Both the position numbers and the translations under genes were made by a program. This document shows positions 9,073 through 19,577 of a stretch of 26,423 nt of DNA, piece after piece. This DNA comes from Nemertoderma westbladi (taxonomy: Eukaryota > Xenacoelomorpha > Nemertodermatida > Nemertodermatidae): positions 1 to 26,423 of the forward strand of contig JAUCBJ010000224.1 in NCBI GenBank assembly GCA_032718475.1, in the 5' to 3' direction. The notes under the pieces were generated by a model. The model ran no database searches. It was given only the letters and a program-made list of their open reading frames with translations, and had not been told where the DNA came from. Each line of letters starts with the position of its first letter. The stretch's first letter is position 1.

Positions 9073-9186
9073 CTGCATTACCAACGGAGGAAATACGACG
9101 CGATATTCTACGTTGTTCTCTTCCGGTTATTGTCACGGATCTGTTGTTTTGGAGCTCTAACGGGACCAGCGCTGTTACAGTTGTTT
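9073..9186 (+). other. Exon-like conserved core, unit 1
   Basis: A stretch of 114 nt lies between a pyrimidine/AT-rich acceptor-like ATTTACAG (ends 9072) and a donor-like GTGAGT (9187-9192). The open plus frame, phase 1 from the acceptor, contains LPTEEIRRDILRCSLPVIV and then TDLLFWSSNGTSAVTVV. It matches 5455-5566 except for the 2-nt difference near the acceptor and six substitutions. Copies lie at 13054-13167 and 15529-15642. I do not recognise the peptide. It may be an exon captured by a repeat, or simply the best-conserved core of that repeat. Confidence 0.4.
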
Positions 9187-9229
9187 GTGAGTTAATTATT
9201 CATAAATAATTATTATTCAGGTATTTAAT

Positions 9230-9591
9230 GGCCATTTGATGATTCCAAATAAGTAAATATATTTGAATTTGGTTGGAAAATAGCTGAGATATGGGCATTC
9301 AAATATAAATATATTATTTGCTTATACTGCAGGCCATTTGTTATATTTAATAACTGCCCCATGTTCTGGAACATTTTGTTTATCTCATAAGTAGCTGGGC
9401 AACTATGCAATATCTCTATAGTAATACCTTTACAGGCAATTCAAATGTTCCAGAATTATGGTGTATTTATTCAATAGAATAAAATATAGCCTTGCACAGA
9501 TGAAAAAGCATGCAACATTCAAACGCCCATATCTCTGTTATTTTTCAACGAAATTCAGATTGCGTTACGTATTTGGAATCCTTGCATGGCC
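9230..9591. repeat. Fold-back (long inverted repeat) element B
   Basis: This begins GGCCAT...GATTCCAAATAAGTAA and ends TTACGTATTTGGAATCC...ATGGCC. It is an inverted-repeat element of about 362 bp related to element A, with the same central TTCTGGAACATT/AATGTTCCAGAA pair. The outer 65 bp of the arms align well (GTTGGAAAATAGCTGAGATA against GTTGAAAAATAACAGAGATA). Copies lie at about 13211-13572 and 15686-16047. The 61-codon minus-strand frames over it are structural accidents. Confidence 0.84.
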
Positions 9592-10074
9592 AGCTTTCCA
9601 TCAGTACAAAATAAACACTTGAAGGTTGGTGAATAACTCGCGGGTAACTGGAGCTATATCAATAGAGACACCTATTTTATACGCTTGTACTTGGGGGAAC
9701 CAATGAGATACCATCAATGTTATATAGTGTCTGGTTGGAGATGGTTTCCTTGTACTTGACACAAGCCTGTCCACTAATTGTTTGTGTAACATATCAATAA
9801 TTTCATTATAACGAAACTGTCTTTTGATAGAGATATATAGGTAGCTGTTGTAGGAAAGAAGGATCCTCAAAAATGCCGATAGTGGCGCACATTAACCGCA
9901 AGTGAAAATTATGATCTTCCGCGCTAATTGACCGTAAGGGAAATAAAGTACCGTTTTTTGTTTTCGTTAGAAAACACAACCACTATAACCTGCTAATTTC
10001 CTTTAATATTTTTAATTAAACCTTTCGCACCTAAAACAAGATTTTTTTGTGCCCCAATAGCGAAAACTAAATTT
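9592..10074. other. Unassigned part of unit, with a small repeated minus-strand frame
   Basis: An 89-codon ATG frame on the minus strand (9601-9870) is also present at 13582-13851 and 16057-16326. Its translation shows no recognised motif. Copies are too similar to each other to test for coding constraint, and its 3' end overlaps sequence flanking a fold-back element, so I do not call it a gene. Downstream, GTTTTC-GTTA-GAAAAC (about 9961-9976) is a small hairpin. Confidence 0.4.
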
Positions 10075-10545
10075 ACAAATCTGAAGTTTGTCAGTCTTTC
10101 TATCAGTTTGTCTGTTAAGACTAAAGAAGAATACAAAATAACTAACATTCTCGCTCTGTGGTTTTAAAGGTCGGTGATTTCATTTCTAATTTTAGTTTTC
10201 ACGTTTACATAAATCTTGTCTATCTGTCGGTCAGTCTGTCGGTCTTTCTGTCAGTCAGTCTGTCAAAACTTAAAAAAGAATACAAAGTAACTAACATTCT
10301 CGCTATGGGGTTTTAAAGGTCGGTGAATTCATTTCTAATTTCAGTTTTCAGGTTTACATAAATCTAGTCTTTCTGTCTGTCGGTCTTTCTGTCAGTCAGT
10401 CTGTTAAAACATCAAAAAGTATACAAACTAACTAACATTTTCGCTATGTGGGTTTTAAGGGGTGCTGATTTCATTTCTGATGTCAGTTTTCACGTTTACA
10501 TATATCTAGTATGTCTGTCTGTCTGTCGGTATTTCTGTTAGTCTG
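10075..10545. repeat. Tandem repeat of about 145 bp with CTGT-rich ends, about 3 units
   Basis: ATACAAA-TAACTAACATT recurs at 10131, 10280 and 10421 (spacings 149 and 141). Each unit passes through TTTCATTTCTRATKTYAGTTT, then TTTACATA, then a degenerate (CTGT/CGGT/CAGT)n stretch. Length differences come from the tetranucleotide part. The copy in unit 3 is 16531-17001; unit 2 lost this part. Confidence 0.88.
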
Positions 10546-10723
10546 TACTACTGTACTGGGTGGTTGGCATAACACCATATACCTAACACTATTAATACAG
10601 TCTACAATAAACCCTATCTACAGTACAGAATGAATTTTTTGCCATGAAGAGCACTAAATGTCATTAAAACTTTCAACCAGTATACGTAGTCCAAGAGCCT
10701 TCCAATAAAACATGTATTCCAGC

Positions 10724-10778
10724 ATGACGTCCACTGCATGTCTTAGTGCTGTCCATGATGACGTGCAGTGGACGTCAT
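10724..10778. repeat. Strong hairpin, 19-bp arms, unit 1
   Basis: Arms at 10724-10742 and 10760-10778 are inverted copies. The outer 15 bp (ATGACGTCCACTGCA and its complement) are perfect, and one G.T-compatible mismatch follows. The loop is 17 nt. CTAA occurs six bases further on (10784-10787), as at Helitron 3' ends, but the next base is G rather than T and no 5' partner was found, so that reading is weak. Confidence 0.9.
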
Positions 10779-11016
10779 AAGCTCTAAGTGGTTAAATAAA
10801 ATTAACTTTTGAAACATAAATTTAGTTTTTTCGGTTATTTAGCACCATTGACTCCAAAAGAAGGTAATTCTTATTGTTGTTATTGGGATTTATCTTAAAA
10901 TTTAAATAAACACCGTATACACAGCCTGACTTAAGATATAAAAGTATTGGGTTCAATCCCAGATCACGGTTGTTTGTTTTTGTTGTAAAAGGTTTAAGCA
11001 GTTTCGTTTCGTTATC
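10779..11016. other. End of unit 1, no recognised gene
   Basis: AT-rich sequence containing a pol III B-box-like GGTTCAATCCC (10950-10960) with short complementary ends ACCGT/ACGGT (10912-10916 and 10966-10970). It does not fold as a tRNA. It ends in TTATCT, which forms a small dyad with AGATAA at the start of the next unit. Confidence 0.5.
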
Positions 11017-13983
11017 TTGTTAGATAAAGTACTTAATTAATTAATTTTGCTACACTAAATTCACTATCTTGGACTGCAATAATTGTATCTGTATAATTGC
11101 TGCTTAATTGTTAGGTATTATAAATTTATTTTATGAACAGTCAATATTGCACGTTTGCTTCTGCTGCAATCAATTTATTTTATTTAATAACTGCCCATGT
11201 TCTGGAACATTTTGCTTATCTCATAAGTAGTTGGGCAACTATGCATTACCTTTATAATAATATACCACATGGCTATTCAAAAGTTCTAGAATATGGAGTA
11301 TTTATTTAACGTCCATATCGCAGCTAATTTGCAACAAAATTCAGCTTGTGTTACATATTTGGAATTCTTGCACGGCAAGATTTCTATCAGTTCCATCAAA
11401 TCACTAAAGTACTGCGGTGCAACTGGAGCAATAACGTCGGAGACATCTTTATAAACGATTGTAGTTAAGATTATAAGAGAAAATACAAATCTGGCTCACA
11501 CAGGCATTAGGAGGGATGTAAAACTATTTGTTTCAATTTCGTACAATCTTATTATAATTTGTTGAAATAATTTTTCAATATATGTCAATGAATTATACCA
11601 CTATATTCCGGGGCATGGTGCAAGGATTCCAAATAATATGTAAAAATATTTGAATTTGGTTTTAAAATAGCTAAGATAGGGAGGGGCATTCAAATATTGC
11701 CCATATATTTGCTTCTGCTGTAATCGATGTAAAAACCCTTGTATTGCATTAATCTATTTAAAAACTGCCCCATGTTCTGGAACATTTTGTTTATCTCATA
11801 AGTAGCTCGGCAACTAATTACATGGCAATTCAAATGTTCCAGAATATGGTGTATTTATTCAATAGAATTAAATATAGCCTTGCGCAGATGAAAAACCCTG
11901 CAACATTCGAACGCCCATATCTCTGTTATTTTTCAACGAAATTAAGATTGTGTTACGTATTTGGAATCCTTGCAAGGCCAGCTTTCCATCAGTACAAAAT
12001 AATCACTGTAAGGTTGATGACTAAATGCGGTGTAGCTTTAGCAATACGATAGAGACACCTATTTTTATAAGCTTGTACCTTAAGATTGCGATTGGAAGCG
12101 AAAATATATGGCTCACCAAGGCAGAAGCAGGGTTGTAAAGATATCTGTCTCAAATTTCGGGACATGGTATAAGCTGGTCACTTTGGGTCTTAAACATTTT
12201 TCAATATAATTACGTTAGAGTCATGGGTACATAATTTACTACTGTACAACATCAATTTGATTCCTTACCCACTGAATCACAGTTTATGGCAGATTAATTA
12301 AATTATTCTAGAACGTAACTAATTCGATCCCTATTCTCCGTTACTCTACCTTTTATTTGGGTTTTATTGTGCCAATATCTTCACTTTTATGCATTAAATA
12401 TATGTTTATTTAAAGATATTTTTAGGACTATGGTATTTTTCTCATCTTCCATTCCAACCAACCAAAATAAATCAAAAAATTATTATCTATCTAATATCTA
12501 TCTAAGCATGAACTAATTTCCCTAATAGGTTATATAGGATTAAAATTGAATTTTTAAGTAATAACAGGACTTAGGATGATCCAACTCTATGCCAAAGGGA
12601 GCGGAGAAAATGAAGCCACCAGTGGGGATCGAACCCGCGTCTCCCGATAAACGTTCAGGTATGCTGACCACTACACCATGGAGACTCCTGCATCCTTCTG
12701 ATTGATTTGATATAAATTGGGAAGCTACCTCACGGTTGCTATTGAATACAGTCTGCCCTTACGGATGGATTTAGTCTGTATCCTAATACAGACAGTAGCT
12801 AGCAGTTAAGACCTCCCTGTACTGCAAACGAATCTTATTGTTTATGTTTTAACATCAATAGATTGAATAATTTTTTAAGTAATTAAACAGGACTTAAGAT
12901 GATTCAACTCAATAGCAAATGGAGCGGAAAATTGAATTTTAAGCTAACTTTTAAAGCAACATTTTATATAATGGGCTCAGGGGTAATATTTAGGCATTTA
13001 TTGTTTGATTTACAGACTTAGTACAGGTAATTGTCTATAATTGTAATTTACAGCTGCATTACCAACGGAGGAAATACGACGCGATATTCTACGTTGTTCT
13101 CTTCCGGTTATTGTCACGGATCTGTTGTTTTGGAGCTCTAACGGGACCAGCGCTGTTACAGTTGTTTGTGAGTTAATTATTCATAAATAATTATTATTCA
13201 GGTATTTAATGGCCATTTGATGATTCCAAATAAGTAAATATATTTGAATTTGGTTGGAAAATAGCTGAGATATGGGCATTCAAATATAAATATATTATTT
13301 GCTTATACTGCAGGCCATTTGTTATATTTAATAACTGCCCCATGTTCTGGAACATTTTGTTTATCTCATAAGTAGCTGGGCAACTATGCAATATCTCTAT
13401 AGTAATACCTTTACAGGCAATTCAAATGTTCCAGAATTATGGTGTATTTATTCAATAGAATAAAATATAGCCTTGCACAGATGAAAAACCATGCAACATT
13501 CAAACGCCCATATCTCTGTTATTTTTCAAAGAAATTCAGATTGCGTTACGTATTTGGAATCCTTGCATGGCCAGCTTTCCATCAGTACAAAATAAACACT
13601 TGAAGGTTGGTGAATAACTCGCGGGTAACTGGAGCTATATCGATAGAGACACCTATTTTATACGCTTGTACTTGGGGGAACCAATGAGATACCATCAATG
13701 TTATATAGTGTCTGGTTGGAGATGGTTTCCTTGTACTTGACACAAGCCTGTCCACTAATTGTTTGTGTAACATATCAATAATTTCATTATAACGAAACTG
13801 TCTTTTGATAGAGATATATAGGTAGCTGTTGTAGGAAAGAAGGATCCTCAAAAATGCCGATAGTGGCGCACATTAACCGCAAGTGAAAATTATGATCTTC
13901 CGCGCTAATTGACCGTAAGGGAAATAAAGTACCGTTTTTTGTTTTCGTTAGAAAACACAACCACTATAACCTGCTAATTTCCT
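11017..13983. repeat. 3.98-kb tandem unit, copy 2 (3'-truncated)
   Basis: This matches copy 1 from its first base to the position equivalent to 10002, then stops within AATTTCCT. About nine differences from copy 1 were seen over about 2.97 kb (for example the one-base insertion near 11425, and changes near 11266, 12429, 12914, 12964, 13490, 13530 and 13642). It lacks the last part of the unit, including the 145-bp tandem repeat and the hairpin. Confidence 0.95.
12559..12927 (-). mobile_element. tRNA-derived insertion, copy in unit 2
   Basis: This copy of 8578-8946 was carried by tandem amplification rather than by separate insertion, since its flanks and offset (3981) match the unit. The tRNA-like part is 12615-12685. 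One visible substitution (CAATAGC for CAATGGC) lies in the distal direct repeat. Confidence 0.7.
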
Positions 13984-15033
13984 AGGAGGGATGTAAAACT
14001 ATTTGTTTCAATTTCGTACAATCTTATTATAATTTGTTGAAATAATTTTTCAATATATGTCAATGAATTATACCACTATATTCCGGGGCATGGTGCAAGG
14101 ATTCCAAATAATATGTAAAAATATTTGAATTTGGTTTTAAAATAGCTAAGATAGGGAGGGGCATTCAAATATTGCCCATATATTTGCTTCTGCTGTAATC
14201 GATGTAAAAACCCTTGTATTGCATTAATCTATTTAAAAACTGCCCCATGTTCTGGAACATTTTGTTTATCTCATAAGTAGCTCGGCAACTAATTACATGG
14301 CAATTCAAATGTTCCAGAATATGGTGTATTTATTCAATAGAATTAAATATAGCCTTGCGCAGATGAAAAACCCTGCAACATTCGAACGCCCATATCTCTG
14401 TTATTTTTCAACGAAATTAAGATTGTGTTACGTATTTGGAATCCTTGCAAGGCCAGCTTTCCATCAGTACAAAATAATCACTGTAAGGTTGATGACTAAA
14501 TGCGGTGTAGCTTTAGCAATACGATAGAGACACCTATTTTTATAAGCTTGTACCTTAAGATTGCGATTGGAAGCGAAAATATATGGCTCACCAAGGCAGA
14601 AGCAGGGTTGTAAAGATATCTGTCTCAAATTTCGGGACATGGTATAAGCTGGTCACTTTGGGTCTTAAACATTTTTCAATATAATTACGTTAGAGTCATG
14701 GGTACATAATTTACTACTGTACAACATCAATTTGATTCCTTACCCACTGAATCACAGTTTATGGCAGATTAATTAAATTATTCTAGAACGTAACTAATTC
14801 GATCCCTATTCTCCGTTACTCTACCTTTTATTTGGGTTTTATTGTGCCAATATCTTCACTTTTATGCATTAAATATATGTTTATTTAAAGATATTTTTAG
14901 GACCATGGTATTTTTCTCATCTTCCATTCCAACCAACCAAAATAAATCAAAAAATTATTATCTATCTAATATCTATCTAAGCATGAACTAATTTCCCTAA
15001 TAGGTTATATAGGATTAAAATTGAATTTTTAAG

Positions 15034-15402
15034 TAATAACAGGACTTAGGATGATCCAACTCTATGCCAAAGGGAGCGGAGAAAATGAAGCCACCAGTGG
15101 GGATCGAACCCGCGTCTCCCGATAAACGTTCAGGTATGCTGACCACTACACCATGGAGACTCCTGCATCCTTCTGATTGATTTGATATAAATTGGGAAGC
15201 TACCTCACGGTTGCTATTGAATACAGTCTGCCCTTACGGATGGATTTAGTCTGTATCCTAATACAGACAGTAGCTAGCAGTTAAGACCTCCCTGTACTGC
15301 AAACGAATCTTATTGTTTATGTTTTAACATCAATAGATTGAATAATTTTTTAAGTAATTAAACAGGACTTAAGATGATTCAACTCAATGGCAAATGGAGC
15401 GG
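15034..15402 (-). mobile_element. tRNA-derived insertion, copy in unit 3
   Basis: This is a copy of 8578-8946 at offset 6456, identical by eye. The tRNA-like part is 15090-15160. Confidence 0.7.
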
Positions 15403-16530
15403 AAAATTGAATTTTAAGCTAACTTTTAAAGCAACATTTAATATAATGGGCTCAGGGGTAATATTTAGGCATTTATTGTTTGATTTACAGACTTAGTACA
15501 GGTAATTGTCTATAATTGTAATTTACAGCTGCATTACCAACGGAGGAAATACGACGCGATATTCTACGTTGTTCTCTTCCGGTTATTGTCACGGATCTGT
15601 TGTTTTGGAGCTCTAACGGGACCAGCGCTGTTACAGTTGTTTGTGAGTTAATTATTCATAAATAATTATTATTCAGGTATTTAATGGCCATTTGATGATT
15701 CCAAATAAGTAAATATATTTGAATTTGGTTGGAAAATAGCTGAGATATGGGCATTCAAATATAAATATATTATTTGTTTATACTGCAGGCCATTTGTTAT
15801 ATTTAATAACTGCCCCATGTTCTGGAACATTTTGTTTATCTCATAAGTAGCTGGGCAACTATGCAATATCTCTATAGTAATACCTTTACAGGCAATTCAA
15901 ATGTTCCAGAATTATGGTGTATTTATTCAATAGAATAAAATATAGCCTTGCACAGATGAAAAAGCATGCAACATTCAAACGCCCATATCTCTGTTATTTT
16001 TCAACGAAATTCAGATTGCGTTACGTATTTGGAATCCTTGCATGGCCAGCTTTCCATCAGTACAAAATAAACACTTGAAGGTTGGTGAATAACTCGCGGG
16101 TAACTGGAGCTATATCAATAGAGACACCTATTTTATACGCTTGTACTTGGGGGAACCAATGAGATACCATCAATGTTATATAGTGTCTGGTTGGAGATGG
16201 TTTCCTTGTACTTGACACAAGCCTGTCCACTAATTGTTTGTGTAACATATCAATAATTTCATTATAACGAAACTGTCTTTTGATAGAGATATATAGGTAG
16301 CTGTTGTAGGAAAGAAGGATCCTCAAAAATGCCGATAGTGGCGCACATTAACCGCAAGTGAAAATTATGATCTTCCGCGCTAATTGACCGTAAGGGAAAT
16401 AAAGTACCGTTTTTTGTTTTCGTTAGAAAACACAACCACTATAACCTGCTAATTTCCTTTAATATTTTTAATTAAACCTTTCGCACCTAAAACAAGATTT
16501 TTTTGTGCCCCAATAGCGAAAACTAAATTT

Positions 16531-17001
16531 ACAAATCTGAAGTTTGTCAGTCTTTCTATCAGTTTGTCTGTTAAGACTAAAGAAGAATACAAAATAACTA
16601 ACATTCTCGCTCTGTGGTTTTAAAGGTCGGTGATTTCATTTCTAATTTTAGTTTTCACGTTTACATAAATCTTGTCTGTCTGTCGGTCAGTCTGTCGGTC
16701 TTTCTGTCAGTCAGTCTGTCAAAACTTAAAAAAGAATACAAAGTAACTAACATTCTCGCTATGGGGTTTTAAAGGTCGGTGAATTCATTTCTAATTTCAG
16801 TTTTCAGGTTTACATAAATCTAGTCTTTCTGTCTGTCGGTCTTTCTGTCAGTCAGTCTGTTAAAACATCAAAAAGTATACAAACTAACTAACATTTTCGC
16901 TATGTGGGTTTTAAGGGGTGCTGATTTCATTTCTGATGTCAGTTTTCACGTTTACATATATCTAGTATGTCTGTCTGTCTGTCGGTATTTCTGTTAGTCT
17001 G
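16531..17001. repeat. Tandem repeat of about 145 bp, copy in unit 3
   Basis: Same structure as 10075-10545 at offset 6456. One change was seen (TCTGTCTGTCGG for TCTATCTGTCGG near 16678). Confidence 0.88.
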
Positions 17002-17179
17002 TACTACTGTACTGGGTGGTTGGCATAACACCATATACCTAACACTATTAATACAGTCTACAATAAACCCTATCTACAGTACAGAATGAATTTTTTGCCA
17101 TGAAGAGCACTAAATGTCATTAAAACTTTCAACCAGTATACGTAGTCCAAGAGCCTTCCAATAAAACATGTATTCCAGC

Positions 17180-17234
17180 ATGACGTCCACTGCATGTCTT
17201 AGTGCTGTCCATGATGACGTGCAGTGGACGTCAT
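17180..17234. repeat. Strong hairpin, 19-bp arms, unit 3
   Basis: Identical copy of 10724-10778 at offset 6456. Confidence 0.9.
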
Positions 17235-17472
17235 AAGCTCTAAGTGGTTAAATAAAATTAACTTTTGAAACATAAATTTAGTTTTTTCGGTTATTTAGCA
17301 CCATTGACTCCAAAAGAAGGTAATTCTTATTGTTGTTATTGGGATTTATCTTAAAATTTAAATAAACACCGTATACACAGCCTGACTTAAGATATAAAAG
17401 TATTGGGTTCAATCCCAGATCACGGTTGTTTGTTTTTGTTGTAAAAGGTTTAAGCAGTTTCGTTTCGTTATC

Positions 17473-17665
17473 TTGTTAGATAAAGTACTTAATTAATTAA
17501 TTTTGCTACACTAAATTCACTATCTTGGACTGCAATAATTGTATCTGTATAATTGCTGCTTAATTGTTAGGTATTATAAATTTATTTTATGAACAGTCAA
17601 TATTGCACGTTTGCTTCTGCTGCAATCAATTTATTTTGTTTAATAACTGCCCATGTTCTGGAACA
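17473..17665. repeat. 3.98-kb tandem unit, copy 4 (first 193 bp only)
   Basis: The unit starts again at TTGTTAGATAAAG and follows copy 1 to TTCTGGAACA with one visible change, then gives way to a hexamer array. Confidence 0.93.
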
Positions 17666-17705
17666 GTTACAGTTAGGTTACAGTTACAGTTACAGTTACA
17701 GGAAC
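17663..17705. repeat. Hexamer (ACAGTT)n array between two GGAACA words
   Basis: About six ACAGTT units, one of them shortened to AGGTT, replace the rest of copy 4. GGAACA stands on both sides (17660-17665 and 17701-17706), which suggests expansion by slippage between them. The single AGGTT unit resembles the arthropod telomere word, but the array as a whole is not telomeric. Confidence 0.85.
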
Positions 17706-17706
17706 A

Positions 17707-19577
17707 ATTAGATCTATTTATCACGCCCTGAACCGAGCCAACACGCCCTAGTGCGCTGCATTAGATCCATTTCACACGCCCTGAACCGAGCCAACACGAC
17801 CTAGTGCGCTGCATTAGATTTATTCTCACGTCCTGAACCGAGCCAACACGCCCTAGTGCGCTGCATTAGATCCATTTCACACACCATGACCCGAGCCAAC
17901 ACGACCTAGTGCGCTGCATTAGATCCATTTCACACGCCCTGAACTGAGGCAACACGCCCTAGTGCGCTGCATTAGATCCATTTCACACGCCCTGAACCGA
18001 GCCAACACGACCTAGTGCGCTGCATTAGATCTATTCTCACGTCCTGAACCGAGCCAACACGCCCTAGTGCGCTGCATTAGATCCATTTCACACGCCCTGA
18101 ACCGAGCCAACACGACCTAGTGCGCTGCATTAGATCTATTTCTCACGCCCTGAACCGAGCCAACACGCCCTAGTGCGCTGCATTAGATCCATTTCACACG
18201 CCCTGAACCGAGCCAACACGACCTAGTGCGCTGCATTAGATCTATTCTCACGTCCTGAACCGAGCCAACACGCCCTAGTGCGCTGCATTAGATCCATTTC
18301 ACACACCATGACCCGAGCCAACACGACCTAGTGCGCTGCATTAGATCCATTTCACACGCCCTGAACTGAGGCAACACGCCCTAGTGCGCTGCATTAGATC
18401 CATTTCACACGCCCTGAACCGAGCCAACACGACCTAGTGCGCTGCATTAGATCTATTCTCACGTCCTGAACCGAGCCAACACGCCCTAGTGCGCTGCATT
18501 AGATCCATTTCACACGCCCTGAACCGAGCCAACACGACCTAGTGCGCTGCATTAGATCTATTCACACGCCCTGAACTGAGGCAACACGCCCTAGTGCGCT
18601 GCATTAGATCTATTCTCACGTCCTGAACCGAGCCAACACGCCCTAGTGCGCTGCATTAGATCCATTTCACACGCCCTGAACTGAGGCAACACGCCCTAGT
18701 GCGCTGCATTAGATCCATTTCACACGCCCTGAACCGAGCCAACACGACCTAGTGCGCTGCATTAGATCTATTCTCACGTCCTGAACCGAGCCAACACGCC
18801 CTAGTGCGCTGCATTAGATCCATTTCACACGCCCTGAACCGAGCCAACACGACCTAGTGCGCTGCATTAGATCTATTCTCACGTCCTGAACCGAGCCAAC
18901 ACGCCCTAGTGCGCTGCATTAGATCCATTTCACACACCATGACCCGAGCCAACACGACCTAGTGCGCTGCATTAGATCCATTTCACACGCCCTGAACTGA
19001 GGCAACACGCCCTAGTGCGCTGCATTAGATCCATTTCACACGCCCTGAACCGAGCCAACACGACCTAGTGCGCTGCATTAGATCTATTCTCACGTCCTTA
19101 ACCGAGCCAACACGCCCTAGTGCGCTGCATTAGATCCATTTCACACGCCCTGAACTGAGGCAACACGCCCTAGTGCGCTGCATTAGATCCATTTCACACG
19201 CCCTGAACCGAGCCAACACGACCTAGTGCGCTGCATTAGATCTATTCTCACGTCCTGAACCGAGCCAACACGCCCTAGTGCGCTGCATTAGATCCATTTC
19301 ACACGCCCTGAACCGAGCCAACACGACCTAGTGCGCTGCATTAGATCTATTCTCACGTCCTGAACCGAGCCAACACGCCCTAGTGCGCTGCATTAGATCC
19401 ATTTCACACGCCCTGAACCGAGCCAACACGACCTAGTGCGCTGCATTAGATCTATTCACACGCCCTGAACTGAGGCAACACGCCCTAGTGCGCTGCATTA
19501 GATCTATTCACACGCCCTGAACTGAGGCAACACGCCCTAGTGCGCTGCATTAGATCTATTCTCACGTCCTGATTCTC
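17707..19577. repeat. 52-53-bp minisatellite, right part, about 35 units with higher-order order
   Basis: Same family as 6502-7036 but much more uniform. At least four sub-types recur: A (CTATTCTCACGTCC, then ACACGCCC), B (CCATTTCACACGCCC, then ACACGACC), C (CACACACCATGACCCGAG) and D (CCTGAACTGAGGCAAC). The run A-C-D-B-A-B appears at units 3-8 and 11-16, and its start reappears from unit 23. Multi-unit blocks of about 317 bp have therefore been copied. The array ends in a partial unit followed by a repeated TTCTCACGT. Confidence 0.96.

Larger units (their letters stand above)
7037..11016. repeat. 3.98-kb tandem unit, copy 1 (complete)
   Basis: This is the reference copy of a tandemly amplified unit. 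It starts at TTGTTAGATAAAG after the minisatellite and ends at TTTCGTTATC, where copy 2 starts. The offset to copy 2 is 3980 bp, then 3981 bp after a one-base indel near 7446. In order it holds a fold-back right arm (about 7216-7396), a fold-back element (7632-7997), a tRNA-derived insertion (8578-8946), an exon-like core (9073-9186), a second fold-back element (9230-9591), a 145-bp tandem repeat (10075-10545) and a hairpin (10724-10778). No convincing gene lies in it. Confidence 0.95.
13984..17472. repeat. 3.98-kb tandem unit, copy 3 (5'-truncated)
   Basis: This matches copy 1 from about 7528 to its end, at a constant offset of 6456. It lacks roughly the first 491 bp. The joint with copy 2 has at most one base of shared sequence. 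I saw only two or three differences from copy 1 over about 3.5 kb (for example near 15777 and 16678), fewer than between copies 1 and 2. Confidence 0.95.

Noticed and set aside
9225-9410. 61-codon minus-strand frame repeated three times
   Set aside because: It lies inside the fold-back element B left arm and the palindrome centre, so it is a by-product of the repeat.
10912-10970. Possible tRNA or D-arm-less tRNA with B box GGTTCAATCCC and a CTTAAGA loop
   Set aside because: The anticodon stem does not pair and there is no A box. Only the B-box word and five complementary end bases are present.
17663-17701. Interstitial telomere repeat
   Set aside because: Only one unit contains TTAGG; the repeated word is ACAGTT, not a telomere sequence.
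7038-17706. LTR retrotransposon suggested by TG...CA ends and flanking repeats
   Set aside because: There are no LTRs, no primer-binding site, and no gag or pol. The 7-bp flanking word belongs to the satellite unit.
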